A DNA stretch of 64,000 bases from Clostridium sp. (lineage in GTDB: Bacteria; Bacillota; Clostridia; Lachnospirales; Lachnospiraceae). Below, piece after piece: positions 42,900 to 50,905 of the stretch (position 1 is the stretch's first letter; the number at the start of each line of letters is the position of its first letter). The stretch is from assembly GCA_018377235.1 (NCBI GenBank), contig JAGZZT010000009.1:25171-89170 (forward strand), given 5' to 3'. A model generated the notes under the pieces. The model was not told where the DNA came from. It ran no database searches and saw only the letters and a list, made by a program, of their open reading frames with translations. The position numbers were made by a program, and so were the translations under genes.

Positions 42900-44213
42900 A
42901 TGGGAAAACTGAAATTTGTCCATTATATTAATCAGTTTTTCGCAAATATCGGTGGCGAGGAGAAAGCTGACTATGCACCAGAGGTAAGAGACGGAGTTGT
43001 AGGTCCTGGACTTGCATTCAATCAGGCATTTGGTGAGGAAGCTGAGATTATCGCAACTGTTATCTGCGGAGACTCTTACTTCAACGAGAACGTAGACTCT
43101 GCTACAGAGACTGTTCTTAATATGATCAAAGAGAAAGCGCCGGACGGCGTTATCTGCGGACCTGCATTCAACGCTGGACGTTACGGCGTTGCCTGCGGTA
43201 CAGTAGCAGCAGCAGTTAAGGAGCAGCTTGGACTTCCTGTTGTAACAGGTATGTACAAGGAGAACCCAGGCGCTGATATGTACAAGAACAAGGTATATAT
43301 GTGCCCGACAAAGAACAGCGCAGCTGGTATGAGAGACGCTGTTAAGAAGATGGCTCCTTTAGCTCTTAAACTTGTTAAGGGTGAGAAGATTGGTTCTTCT
43401 AAGGAAGACAACTACATGCCAAACGGCAAGCGTGTAAACTTCTTTGAGGACAAGCGCGGTGCTGAGCGTGCCGTTGAGATGCTCGTTAAGAAGTTAAACG
43501 GCAAAGAGTATGAGACAGAGTATCCAATGCCAAGCTTCGACCGTGTAGCTCCAGGCGCAGCAATCGTGGATATGGCTCACGCTAAGATCGCTTTAGTAAC
43601 TTCCGGCGGTATCGTTCCGAAGGGCAACCCAGATCACATTGAGTCCTCCAGTGCTTCCAAGTACGGACAGTACGACATCGAGGGCGTTATGGATCTGACA
43701 GAGGAGACATACGAGACAGCTCACGGCGGATACGATCCAGTATACGCTAACCAGGATGCTGACCGTGTTCTTCCTGTTGATATCGTTGAAGAGTTTATCA
43801 AGGAAGGCAAGATTGGAAGCCTCCACAAATACTTCTATACCACAGTTGGTAATGGAACAGCAGTAGCAAGTGCAAGCAAGTACGCTAAGGAAATCGGACA
43901 GAAACTGGTTGATGACCATGTTGACGCGGTTATCCTCACCTCTACCTGAGGCACCTGTACACGTTGCGGTGCAACGATGGTAAAAGGCATTGAGGCTTAT
44001 GGAATTCCTGTAGTTCATATTGCAACAGTAGTTCCGATTTCACTTACAGTTGGAGCAAACAGAATTGTTCCGGCCATTGCTATTCCTCATCCACTTGGAA
44101 ACCCTGCTCTTTCCCTCGAGGAAGAGAAAGATATCAGAAGAAAGATCGTTGGAAAGGCTCTGGAAGCGTTACAGACTCCGGTTGACGACCAGACGGTTTT
44201 TGAATGGAAGTAA
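42900..44213 (+). CDS. grdB: Glycine reductase complex B gamma subunit GrdB, selenoprotein (Sec350)
   Basis: A 437-residue protein read through an in-frame TGA at 43947-43949. Upstream the frame ends ...VDAVILTST; downstream it continues GTCTRCGATMVKGIEAYGIPVVHIATVVPISLTVGANRIVPAIAIPHPLGNPAL to the TAA at 44211-44213. The Sec-Gly-Thr-Cys-Thr-Arg-Cys (UxxCxxC) motif at residues 350-356 is the GrdB active site. It works with GrdE in substrate activation. A gene finder without recoding would split it into two frames. The start follows AGGAGGAAATC. Confidence 0.96.
43947..43976 (+). other. UGA selenocysteine codon and candidate SECIS hairpin in grdB
   Basis: The TGA is followed directly by GCACC (43951-43955) and GGTGC (43968-43972), a stem with a 12-base apical part, at the position where bacterial SelB-binding SECIS elements lie. 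Confidence 0.8.
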
Positions 44214-44217
44214 TCTG

Positions 44218-44274
44218 AAAGCGGAACGGTACGCTTTCTGATGAAGATAATTTGCAGCCCCTTTTTGGGGCTGC
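44218..44274 (+). other. Two intercistronic hairpins between grdB and trxB
   Basis: GAAAGCG...CGCTTTC (about 44218-44239) and GCAGCCCC-TTTTT-GGGGCTGC (44254-44274). Neither is followed by a T tract, so processing, mRNA protection or partial read-through control is more likely than full termination. Confidence 0.65.
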
Positions 44275-44290
44275 GAAGGGAGAAATTGAG

Positions 44291-45232
44291 ATGGGCAAGA
44301 TTTATGACGTAATTATCTTAGGTGCTGGTCCTGGTGGACTGGCTGCCGGTCTGTATTCCGGAAGATATCGTCTTGACACTCTCGTAATTGAGAAGGCAAA
44401 AGATGGTGGACAGATCGCAATTACAGACGAAATTGAGAACTATCCTGGACAGAAGGTAGAAGGCGAGAGCGGTCCTTCCTTAATCGCACGTATGACACAG
44501 CAGGTTGAGAAGTTCGGCGCAGAGCGCGTGACAGACACAATCAACAAGGTTGAGTTAGAAGGTCCGGTTAAGAAGCTGTACGGAAATAAGGGCGAGTATG
44601 AGTGCAAGTGCTTAATCATTGCTACAGGCGCTTATCCGCGTCCTATCGGCTGCAAGAGAGAGGGCGAGTTCGTAGGCAAGGGAGTTTCCTTCTGCGCTAC
44701 CTGTGACGCTAACTTCTTTGAGGACTTTGAAGTATTCGTAGTCGGCGGCGGAGATTCCGCTGTAGAGGAGGCTATGTACCTCACAAAGTTTGCCAGAAAA
44801 GTTACTATTATTCACAGAAGAGATGAGCTGCGCGCTGCCAAATCCATCCAGGAGAAGGCATTCAAGAATCCGAAGCTGCACTTTATGTGGGATTCAGTAG
44901 TAGACGGACTTGAGGGAGATGAGCTCCTTTCCGCTATGACTGTCAAGAATGTTAAGACAGGCGAGATCACAAGAGTAGAGGCTGATCCGGAAGACGGAAT
45001 GTTCGGCGTATTCGGTTTCATCGGATATATTCCGAGAACTGAGCTGTTTGAGGGTGTGATTGACATGGAGAACGGTTATATTAAGACCGATGACAACATG
45101 CACACCAATATCCCCGGTGTTTTTGCGGCAGGAGACGTCCGGGTTAAGGCTTTAAGACAGGTAGTAACAGCAGCAGCTGACGGCGCTATCGCTGCTCAGC
45201 AGGCAGAAAAGTACATCGCAGAGATGGAATAA
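44291..45232 (+). CDS. trxB: Thioredoxin reductase of the glycine reductase system
   Basis: A 313-residue flavoprotein: FAD site GAGPGGLAAGLYSGR (11-25), redox pair Cys135-Ala-Thr-Cys138, NADPH site GGGDSAVEEAM, and C-terminal FAD motif GVFAAGDVR. It transfers electrons from NAD(P)H to the thioredoxin encoded next, which reduces the selenoether/disulfide state of GrdA. Position in the operon matches known grd clusters (grdE-grdB-trxB-trxA-grdA-grdC-grdD order varies). The start follows GAAGGGAGAAATTGAG. Confidence 0.95.
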   Translation: MGKIYDVIILGAGPGGLAAGLYSGRYRLDTLVIEKAKDGGQIAITDEIENYPGQKVEGESGPSLIARMTQQVEKFGAERVTDTINKVELEGPVKKLYGNKGEYECKCLIIATGAYPRPIGCKREGEFVGKGVSFCATCDANFFEDFEVFVVGGGDSAVEEAMYLTKFARKVTIIHRRDELRAAKSIQEKAFKNPKLHFMWDSVVDGLEGDELLSAMTVKNVKTGEITRVEADPEDGMFGVFGFIGYIPRTELFEGVIDMENGYIKTDDNMHTNIPGVFAAGDVRVKALRQVVTAAADGAIAAQQAEKYIAEME

Positions 45233-45233
45233 A

Positions 45234-45300
45234 GGTCAATTTCACACACTATTGTGTGTGAAATTGACCGCTACCCAAACGGAGCGAAGCGTAGTTTGGG
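45234..45300 (+). other. Large perfect hairpin plus second stem between trxB and trxA
   Basis: GGTCAATTTCACACAC (45234-45249), loop TATT, and its exact 16-base complement (45254-45269), followed by CCCAAAC (45274-45280) with GTTTGGG (45294-45300). No T tract follows either. It starts two bases after the trxB stop. Confidence 0.85.
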
Positions 45301-45367
45301 GTTCCCGTTCCAGTGAATGGGGAATTTGTAAGTGAAAGCAAAATTTAGATAGGGAAGGTGAAAGAAA

Positions 45368-45685
45368 ATGGTTGATTTAACAAAGGAAAACTTTGAAGAG
45401 GAAGTTTTAAAAGCAGAAGGAACCGTTTTAGTTGATTTCTATGGAGACGGCTGTGTTCCATGCCAGGCTTTAATGCCACATATTCATGCTATGGAAGATG
45501 TTTATGGAAAGGATATTAAATTCACTTCCCTGAACACTACGAAAGCCCGCCGTCTGGCTATCGGACAGAAGGTATTAGGCCTTCCGGTTATCGCTATCTA
45601 CAAGGGTGGCGAGAAGGTTGCTGAGTGCGTAAAGGACGATGCAACACCAGAGAACGTAGAGGCTATGATCAAGGCTAACATGTAA
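45368..45685 (+). CDS. trxA: Thioredoxin with GCVPC active site
   Basis: A 105-residue thioredoxin fold. The active site reads DGCVPCQ (Cys29, Cys32), not the usual WCGPC. The same GCVPC form is known from thioredoxins of glycine-reductase clusters such as that of Eubacterium acidaminophilum, and is matched to the special TrxB. It reduces GrdA during glycine turnover. RBS GGGAAGGTGAAAGAAA. Confidence 0.95.
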   Translation: MVDLTKENFEEEVLKAEGTVLVDFYGDGCVPCQALMPHIHAMEDVYGKDIKFTSLNTTKARRLAIGQKVLGLPVIAIYKGGEKVAECVKDDATPENVEAMIKANM

Positions 45686-45772
45686 TCAAAAGCTTCAGTG
45701 CGTTTACATTGAAAAAACTGCTGAGAATTTTTGAATTTCCAGCAGGACAAGCTGGGCAAACAGTCTGGTTTG

Positions 45773-45781
45773 TGATATAAT
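45773..45781 (+). promoter_or_regulatory. Candidate internal extended -10 promoter before grdA
   Basis: TGATATAAT (TATAAT at 45776-45781) with a 4/6 -35 (TGGGCA, 45753-45758) 17 bases upstream. It could give extra sigma-A transcription of grdA-grdC-grdD. Confidence 0.5.
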
Positions 45782-45844
45782 AATTCCGCTAGAACCCACG
45801 AAAGTGGTGTCTATACAAAAAATTAGAAGAAGGAGGAATCGGAA

Positions 45845-46318
45845 ATGGCAATTTTAAACGGTAAAAAGACCATTATCATTGGCGACCGTGACGGAATTCC
45901 GGGCCCGGCTATCGAAGAGTGTGTTAAGACAGCTGGCGCTGAGGTTATTTATTCCTCTACGGAGTGCTTCGTCTGAACGTCCGCAGGTGCCATGGATCTG
46001 GAGAACCAGAAGAGAGTAAAAGATTTCGCAGAGCAGTACGGCGCAGAGAATGTAGTAGTAATTCTCGGTGCAGCAGAGGGAGAGGCAGCAGGCCTCGCCG
46101 CTGAGACTGTAACAGCAGGAGATCCAACTTTCGCAGGTCCTTTGGCAGGAGTCCAGTTGGGACTTACCGTATATCACATTTGTGAGGATGAAATTAAGGC
46201 AGAAGTAGATCCTGGTGTTTACGATGACCAGATCAGCATGATGGAGATGGTTATGGATGTTGATGACATTCACAACGAGATGTCTTCCATTCGTGATGAG
46301 TTCTGTAAATACCTCTAA
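45845..46318 (+). CDS. grdA: Glycine/sarcosine/betaine reductase selenoprotein A (Sec44)
   Basis: A 157-residue selenoprotein read through an in-frame TGA at 45974-45976. The motif is ECFV-Sec-TSAGAMDLENQ, with the selenocysteine at residue 44, as in characterised GrdA (CFVUT). The TGA is the first stop in this frame; the reading continues to ...SSIRDEFCKYL. Selenium takes the carboxymethyl group from protein B, and the following thioselenide is reduced by thioredoxin. The start follows AGGAGGAATCGGAA. Two hairpins (46321-46340, 46348-46377) lie after the stop. Confidence 0.96.
45974..46004 (+). other. UGA selenocysteine codon of grdA and downstream SECIS region
   Basis: The TGA is fixed by the CFV-U-TSAGAM context. 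Downstream a short CC-x-CAG...CTGG stem can be drawn. The SECIS fold is less clear than in grdB. Confidence 0.7.
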
Positions 46319-46320
46319 TT

Positions 46321-46377
46321 GAGCGCGCCTTTAAGCGCTCGCGTATATTTCCCGGCGGACGATGTTCTGCCGGGAAA
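46321..46377 (+). other. Paired hairpins between grdA and grdC
   Basis: GAGCGC...GCGCTC (46321-46340) and TTTCCCGGC...GCCGGGAAA (46348-46377, 9-bp perfect stem). There is no T run after them. They probably attenuate or stabilise, which would give more grdA than grdC/grdD message. Confidence 0.6.
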
Positions 46378-46429
46378 TTCTTGAATATGGAACAATTTTT
46401 AAATTTAAATCATATATGAGGTGAATAAC

Positions 46430-47977
46430 ATGGGCGGTTATCCTGTATTAAAAGGAGCAAGCTATGTACTTGCAGTAGTTCCGGATATGGTTCTTGAGAA
46501 CGGAACAACACAGACCACAGAGAAAATTGTAAATCCTGATTCTGAGTATTTAAAGGAGCTTCCAAAGCATTTAAGAAGCTTTGAGGACGCAGTTTCCTAC
46601 CTTCCAAACCAGATTTACATCGGAAATGAGAAGCCAGAGGCTTTAAGAGGAATTGAGTTCCCGTTCTTCAACACAAAATGGGAGAATGCAAAGAGAGACG
46701 GAAAATACGGCCAGATTATGCCGCAGGACGAGTTCTACGGACTGATGCAGATCTGTGATGTATTCGAGTTAGTACACCTTGAGAAGGCTTTCGCTGCTTC
46801 CGTTAAGGAGAAATTAGCTGCTCTTAACATTCTGACAGACGAGCAGTTAGCAGTATTAGACGGAAACGAGTCCACAGAGGATGACATCAAGGCTTTAGTA
46901 GAGGGCGAGCATTCTGAGCCTCTTTACGATGGCGGAAAGTTAGTAGGAGCTATTAAGAGAGCTCACGATGTAGACGTGAACCTTTCTGCTCATACAATGC
47001 TTGAGAATATTGTTGCCAAGGCGTCCAGCGTACTGGCTCTGATTGAGTTAGTAAAGAAGAGCGGCGTTGATCCAGAGGAGATCGACTACGTTATCGACTG
47101 CTGCGAGGAGGCCTGCGGCGATATGAACCAGAGAGGCGGCGGAAACTTTGCTAAGGCTGCTGCTGAGGTTGCTGGTTTTACAAACGCTACTGGCTCTGAT
47201 GTCAGAGGCTTCTGTGCAGGACCGGCACACGCTATCGTTCACGCAGCAGCTCTGGTACAGTCCGGAGCATTTAAGAACGTAGTAGTAACAGCCGGAGGAT
47301 GTACAGCTAAGCTTGGCATGAACGCTAAGGATCATGTAAAGAAGGGCGTTCCGGTACTTGAGGACTGTGTAGCAGGCTTCTCTGTATTAATCAGCGCAAA
47401 TGATGGCGTAAGCCCTGTACTCCGTACAGACATTATCGGCCGTCATACAATCGGAACAGGCGCTGCTCCTCAGAACGTAATTTCTTCTCTGGTTACAGCT
47501 CCTCTTGAGGCAGCTGGCCTTAGAATTCTTGATATTGACAAGTATTCACCTGAGATGCAGAACCCGGATATCACAAAACCGGCAGGAGCAGGAGATGTTC
47601 CTGAGGCTAACTACAAGATGATCGCTGCATTAGGCGTAAAGAAGGGCGAGCTTCAGAGAAATGAGATCGCATCCTTCGTTAAGGATCATGGTATGGTAGG
47701 CTGGGCTCCTACACAGGGCCATATTCCGTCTGGTGTTCCGTACATGGGACCATTAAGAGACGAGATTCTGGCTGGCGAGACAAAGAGAGCCATGATTATT
47801 GGAAAGGGAAGTCTCTTCCTTGGAAGAATGACAAACCTGTTTGACGGTATTTCCTTCGTAGTGGAGGCAAATGACGGTTCTGGTGCAGATGACGGACAGG
47901 CTGTAGATGAGAAGCAGATTAAGTCCATGATTGGCCAGGCTATGAAAGAATTCGCAAAGGGACTTCTGGAAGAGTAG
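46430..47977 (+). CDS. grdC: Glycine reductase complex C subunit beta GrdC
   Basis: A 515-residue protein from the ATG at 46430, after ATGAGGTGAATAAC. It has a thiolase/FabH-like core with IDCCEEACGDMNQRGGGNFAKAAAEVAG and CAGPAHAIVHAAALVQSGAFKNVVVTAGGCTAKLGMN. Protein C converts the Se-carboxymethyl group on GrdA to acetyl phosphate, giving one ATP per glycine through acetate kinase. It is followed by grdD after 27 bases. Confidence 0.95.
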   Translation: MGGYPVLKGASYVLAVVPDMVLENGTTQTTEKIVNPDSEYLKELPKHLRSFEDAVSYLPNQIYIGNEKPEALRGIEFPFFNTKWENAKRDGKYGQIMPQDEFYGLMQICDVFELVHLEKAFAASVKEKLAALNILTDEQLAVLDGNESTEDDIKALVEGEHSEPLYDGGKLVGAIKRAHDVDVNLSAHTMLENIVAKASSVLALIELVKKSGVDPEEIDYVIDCCEEACGDMNQRGGGNFAKAAAEVAGFTNATGSDVRGFCAGPAHAIVHAAALVQSGAFKNVVVTAGGCTAKLGMNAKDHVKKGVPVLEDCVAGFSVLISANDGVSPVLRTDIIGRHTIGTGAAPQNVISSLVTAPLEAAGLRILDIDKYSPEMQNPDITKPAGAGDVPEANYKMIAALGVKKGELQRNEIASFVKDHGMVGWAPTQGHIPSGVPYMGPLRDEILAGETKRAMIIGKGSLFLGRMTNLFDGISFVVEANDGSGADDGQAVDEKQIKSMIGQAMKEFAKGLLEE

Positions 47978-48004
47978 GAAAATATCTGGAAAGGACGAAA
48001 AACT

Positions 48005-49126
48005 ATGTCTGAAGCAAAGATTAAGAAAATGATCGCAGAGACCTTTCTGGAAGTTGCCGATGCTCTTGAGACAGGCCGTTATGGCAAGAAGGCAGTGATC
48101 GGTTTTGCCTGCGAGGGAAGCGAGCACGGCCAGGAGAACATTGACAGAGCCTTTGAGCTGGCAGTAAGAAAGGGTCTCACCCCTTACATGATCGAAGGGG
48201 AGGATATTCATAAAAAGATGGAGGAGCTGCTGGAATCCGGTGAGATTGACGCTGCTGTTACCATGCACTATCCATTCCCGGTAGGCGTTTCTACTGTTGG
48301 AAAAATTATTACCCCAGGAATGGGAAAGGCCATGTATCTGGCCACAACTACAGGAACTTCTGACACAGACCGTGTCTCCGCCATGGTAAAGAATGCCATT
48401 TATGGTATCATTGCAGCCAAGGCAGACGGAATCGAGAACCCGACAGTTGGTATTGCCAACATTGACGGTGCGAGACAGACAGAGAAGTACCTGCTTCAGT
48501 TAAAAGAGAATGGTTATGACATTCATTTCGCAGATTCTGCCCGTGCAGACGGTGGAATCGTAATGAGAGGAAACGACCTGTTAGGCGCTTCCGCAGACGT
48601 TATGGTTATGGATTCCCTGACAGGAAACCTGATGACAAAGATCTTCTCCGCTTACACAACAGGCGGAAGCTATGAGTCCTTAGGTTTCGGTTATGGCCCG
48701 GGAATCGGCCCTGACTTTGACAAGCTGGTTATGATTGTTTCCAGAGCTTCCGGCGCACCGGTTATTGCAGGCGCTATGGAGTTCGCTACCAATCTGATCA
48801 ACCATGACTGGAAGAAGATCGTAAAAGATGAGTGGAAGAAGGCTGAAAAGGCTGGCCTGAAGTCCATCTTAGACGAGATCAAGAAGGCTAACAGCAAGAA
48901 GTCCGATGGCGACGACGAAGAAGTTGCCATGCCTCCGAAGGAGATCTGTACAGAGCAGATTCCTGGAATCGAGGTTATGGATCTGGAGGATGCAGTAAAG
49001 GTTCTCTGGAAGAACGGCATCTATGCCGAGAGCGGTATGGGATGTACTGGCCCGATCGTCAGAATGGCGGCTGATAAGAAGGAGAAGGCAGTTGAGCTGC
49101 TTACAGCAGCTGGATATATCGGCTAG
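48005..49126 (+). CDS. grdD: Glycine reductase complex C subunit alpha GrdD
   Basis: A 373-residue protein related to PlsX/FabH-associated acyl-phosphate enzymes: TGTSDTDRVSAMVKNAIYGIIAAKADGIENPTVGIANIDGARQTEKYL and MDSLTGNLMTKIFSAYTTGGSYESLGFGYGPGIG. The C-terminal GMGCTGPIV carries Cys347, equivalent to the acetyl-carrying cysteine of this subunit. It releases acetyl phosphate. Last gene of the grd operon; no clear terminator follows, and tRNA-Sec begins 227 bases later under its own promoter. Confidence 0.95.
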   Translation: MSEAKIKKMIAETFLEVADALETGRYGKKAVIGFACEGSEHGQENIDRAFELAVRKGLTPYMIEGEDIHKKMEELLESGEIDAAVTMHYPFPVGVSTVGKIITPGMGKAMYLATTTGTSDTDRVSAMVKNAIYGIIAAKADGIENPTVGIANIDGARQTEKYLLQLKENGYDIHFADSARADGGIVMRGNDLLGASADVMVMDSLTGNLMTKIFSAYTTGGSYESLGFGYGPGIGPDFDKLVMIVSRASGAPVIAGAMEFATNLINHDWKKIVKDEWKKAEKAGLKSILDEIKKANSKKSDGDDEEVAMPPKEICTEQIPGIEVMDLEDAVKVLWKNGIYAESGMGCTGPIVRMAADKKEKAVELLTAAGYIG

Positions 49127-49303
49127 TTTTATTATCCTTCCTGCAGTTTTTGCTGGGAGGTAAACAGGTATTTCAATATTGGGGTTGTTTGAAAGGTATG
49201 GCCGGCAGAAGGAAGCAGGAGAGCTGTGTTTTAAATGAAGCGGAAGGCTTTTCGCCTTCTGCTGGGTCATTCCTGTTTTATTCGACAATTTTCATAATTT
49301 TAT

Positions 49304-49332
49304 TTGACAAAAAACAGAATATAGGATATAAT
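49304..49332 (+). promoter_or_regulatory. Consensus sigma-A promoter of the tRNA-Sec/selA/selB unit
   Basis: Perfect TTGACA (49304-49309), 17 bases, perfect TATAAT (49327-49332), so the unit can be expressed independently of the sigma-54-driven grd operon. Confidence 0.92.
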
Positions 49333-49353
49333 ATTATACGCTATGCAGAATGA

Positions 49354-49447
49354 GGAGGCAGATAGGTTGCTGGTGTGCCTCGCGGTCTTCAAAACCGTTG
49401 TGGGGAGTTAGGAGCTCCCTGGGTGGGTTCGATTCCCACCTCCTCCG
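49354..49447 (+). tRNA. selC: tRNA-Sec (anticodon UCA)
   Basis: About 94 bases with the selenocysteine tRNA layout: long acceptor/T arms, T loop TTCGATT with stem GTGGG/CCCAC, anticodon loop CTTCAAA with TCA at 49389-49391, and a long extra arm (GGGGAGTTAGGAGCTCCC region). No CCA is encoded. The acceptor gives five clean pairs (GGAGG with CCTCC); the next two positions pair poorly, so the exact 5' end is uncertain by a few bases. It lies 42 bases before selA. Confidence 0.93.
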
Positions 49448-49488
49448 TTTCTTTTCATCTGATAGTTATTTAGGAAGGATAATATAAT

Positions 49489-50901
49489 ATGGGAGAAAGA
49501 CAGGAATTACTGAGAAAAATCCCTAAGATTGATGAGGTGCTGCAGGACGAGCGTCTCATTTTTTTTATGGAAAAAACGCCGCGCAGCGTGGTAGTGGAGG
49601 CTGTGCGCCAGCAGATTAACGAGCTGAGAAACGGAATTTTACAGGGAAGCATTGAAGAAGCCACAGGTGTGGACGAGATTGTAGAGGGCGCTTTAAAGCA
49701 GGTAAAGCTTCGCAAAAAGCGCAGCCTCAGGCGTGTAATTAACGCCACTGGAATTGTGCTTCATACCAATCTTGGAAGAGCAAATCTGTCCGATACTGCT
49801 ATTGAGGGAGTCTGCGAGGCAGCGGCTCATTATTCAACTCTGGAGTACGACCTGAAGAAGGGAGCCAGAGGTTCCCGCCATAGTCATGTGGAAGAGATTA
49901 TCAAGCAGGTGACAGGGGCAGAGGCTGCTATGGTGGTGAATAACAACGCGGCGGCTACTATGCTGTGTCTTTCTGCCATGGCTAGAGGGAAAGAAGTGAT
50001 TGTGTCAAGAGGAGAGCTGGTGGAGATTGGCGGATCCTTCCGCATTCCAGAGATTATGGAAGAGAGCGGCGCAATTTTAAGAGATATTGGAACGACCAAT
50101 AAGACGAAGGTTTCTGACTATGTAAACGCCTATGAGGAAGGAGTCACAGGCGCTCTTCTGAAGGTTCACACCAGCAACTATAAGATTATCGGCTTTACTC
50201 AGGAGACTACAGTTTCTGAGCTCTCTGAGCTTGGAAAACAGTGGAATCTGCCTGTGATCTATGATCTGGGAAGCGGCCTGATGAACGATCTGTCAGATTT
50301 CGGTGTGGACGAGCCGACGGTGCAGAGCGCTCTTAAGGACGGAGCCGACGTGGTTCTGTTCAGCGGAGATAAGCTGCTTGGAGGCCCCCAGGGAGGTATT
50401 ATTATCGGAAAGAAGGAGTTCATTGACAAGATGAAGGCTCATCCGCTGGCCAGAGCTTTCCGGGTGGACAAGATGACTCTTTCTGCTATGGAGGCTACCT
50501 TTTTTGAGTACCTGGACAGGATGACATGCAGGAAGAATATTCCGATTCTTCGGATGATCACCATGCCAATAGGAGAGCTTCAGAAGAAGGCGGAGGCTTT
50601 GAAGGCACTGCTTGAAAAAGAGACAGAGGGCTTTATTTTCCAGACAGAGGCCTGTCAGGATCAGGTGGGAGGCGGTTCTGCGCCGGGCGTGATGCTTCCC
50701 GGATACGCCGTTTCCGTCAGGAGCGAATCCATCACAGAGGCTAAGATTGAGAGGAGCCTTAGAAAGGCGGAACTTCCTGTGATCGCCCATGTATTCCGTG
50801 ACGCGGTATATCTGAACGTGCGAACCATTGAGGAGGATGAATATCCTCTGATTGCAAAAGCCCTTGGCGGCGCAGAGAATTGTGATAGAGAGGAACAGTA
50901 A
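49489..50901 (+). CDS. selA: L-seryl-tRNA(Sec) selenium transferase
   Basis: A 470-residue PLP enzyme with RRVINATGIVLHTNLGRANLS, VNNNAAATMLCLSA, RGELVEIGGSFRIPEIM and the PLP lysine in LFSGDKLLGGPQGG (Lys295, the same position as in E. coli). It converts Ser-tRNA-Sec to Sec-tRNA-Sec using selenophosphate. selD, which supplies selenophosphate, is not in this window. The stop is four bases before the selB start. Confidence 0.97.
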   Translation: MGERQELLRKIPKIDEVLQDERLIFFMEKTPRSVVVEAVRQQINELRNGILQGSIEEATGVDEIVEGALKQVKLRKKRSLRRVINATGIVLHTNLGRANLSDTAIEGVCEAAAHYSTLEYDLKKGARGSRHSHVEEIIKQVTGAEAAMVVNNNAAATMLCLSAMARGKEVIVSRGELVEIGGSFRIPEIMEESGAILRDIGTTNKTKVSDYVNAYEEGVTGALLKVHTSNYKIIGFTQETTVSELSELGKQWNLPVIYDLGSGLMNDLSDFGVDEPTVQSALKDGADVVLFSGDKLLGGPQGGIIIGKKEFIDKMKAHPLARAFRVDKMTLSAMEATFFEYLDRMTCRKNIPILRMITMPIGELQKKAEALKALLEKETEGFIFQTEACQDQVGGGSAPGVMLPGYAVSVRSESITEAKIERSLRKAELPVIAHVFRDAVYLNVRTIEEDEYPLIAKALGGAENCDREEQ

Positions 50902-50905
50902 TCGT

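Noticed and set aside
43977..44213. Separate 78-residue gene after grdB
   Set aside because: It is the C-terminal part of GrdB beyond the selenocysteine UGA, in the same frame.
45992..46318. Independent 108-residue protein
   Set aside because: It is the part of GrdA after Sec44; the true start is at 45845.
49281..49287. 0A-box-like TTCGACA upstream of the tRNA-Sec promoter
   Set aside because: A 7-base match of this kind is expected several times by chance in 64 kb, and nothing links it to sporulation.
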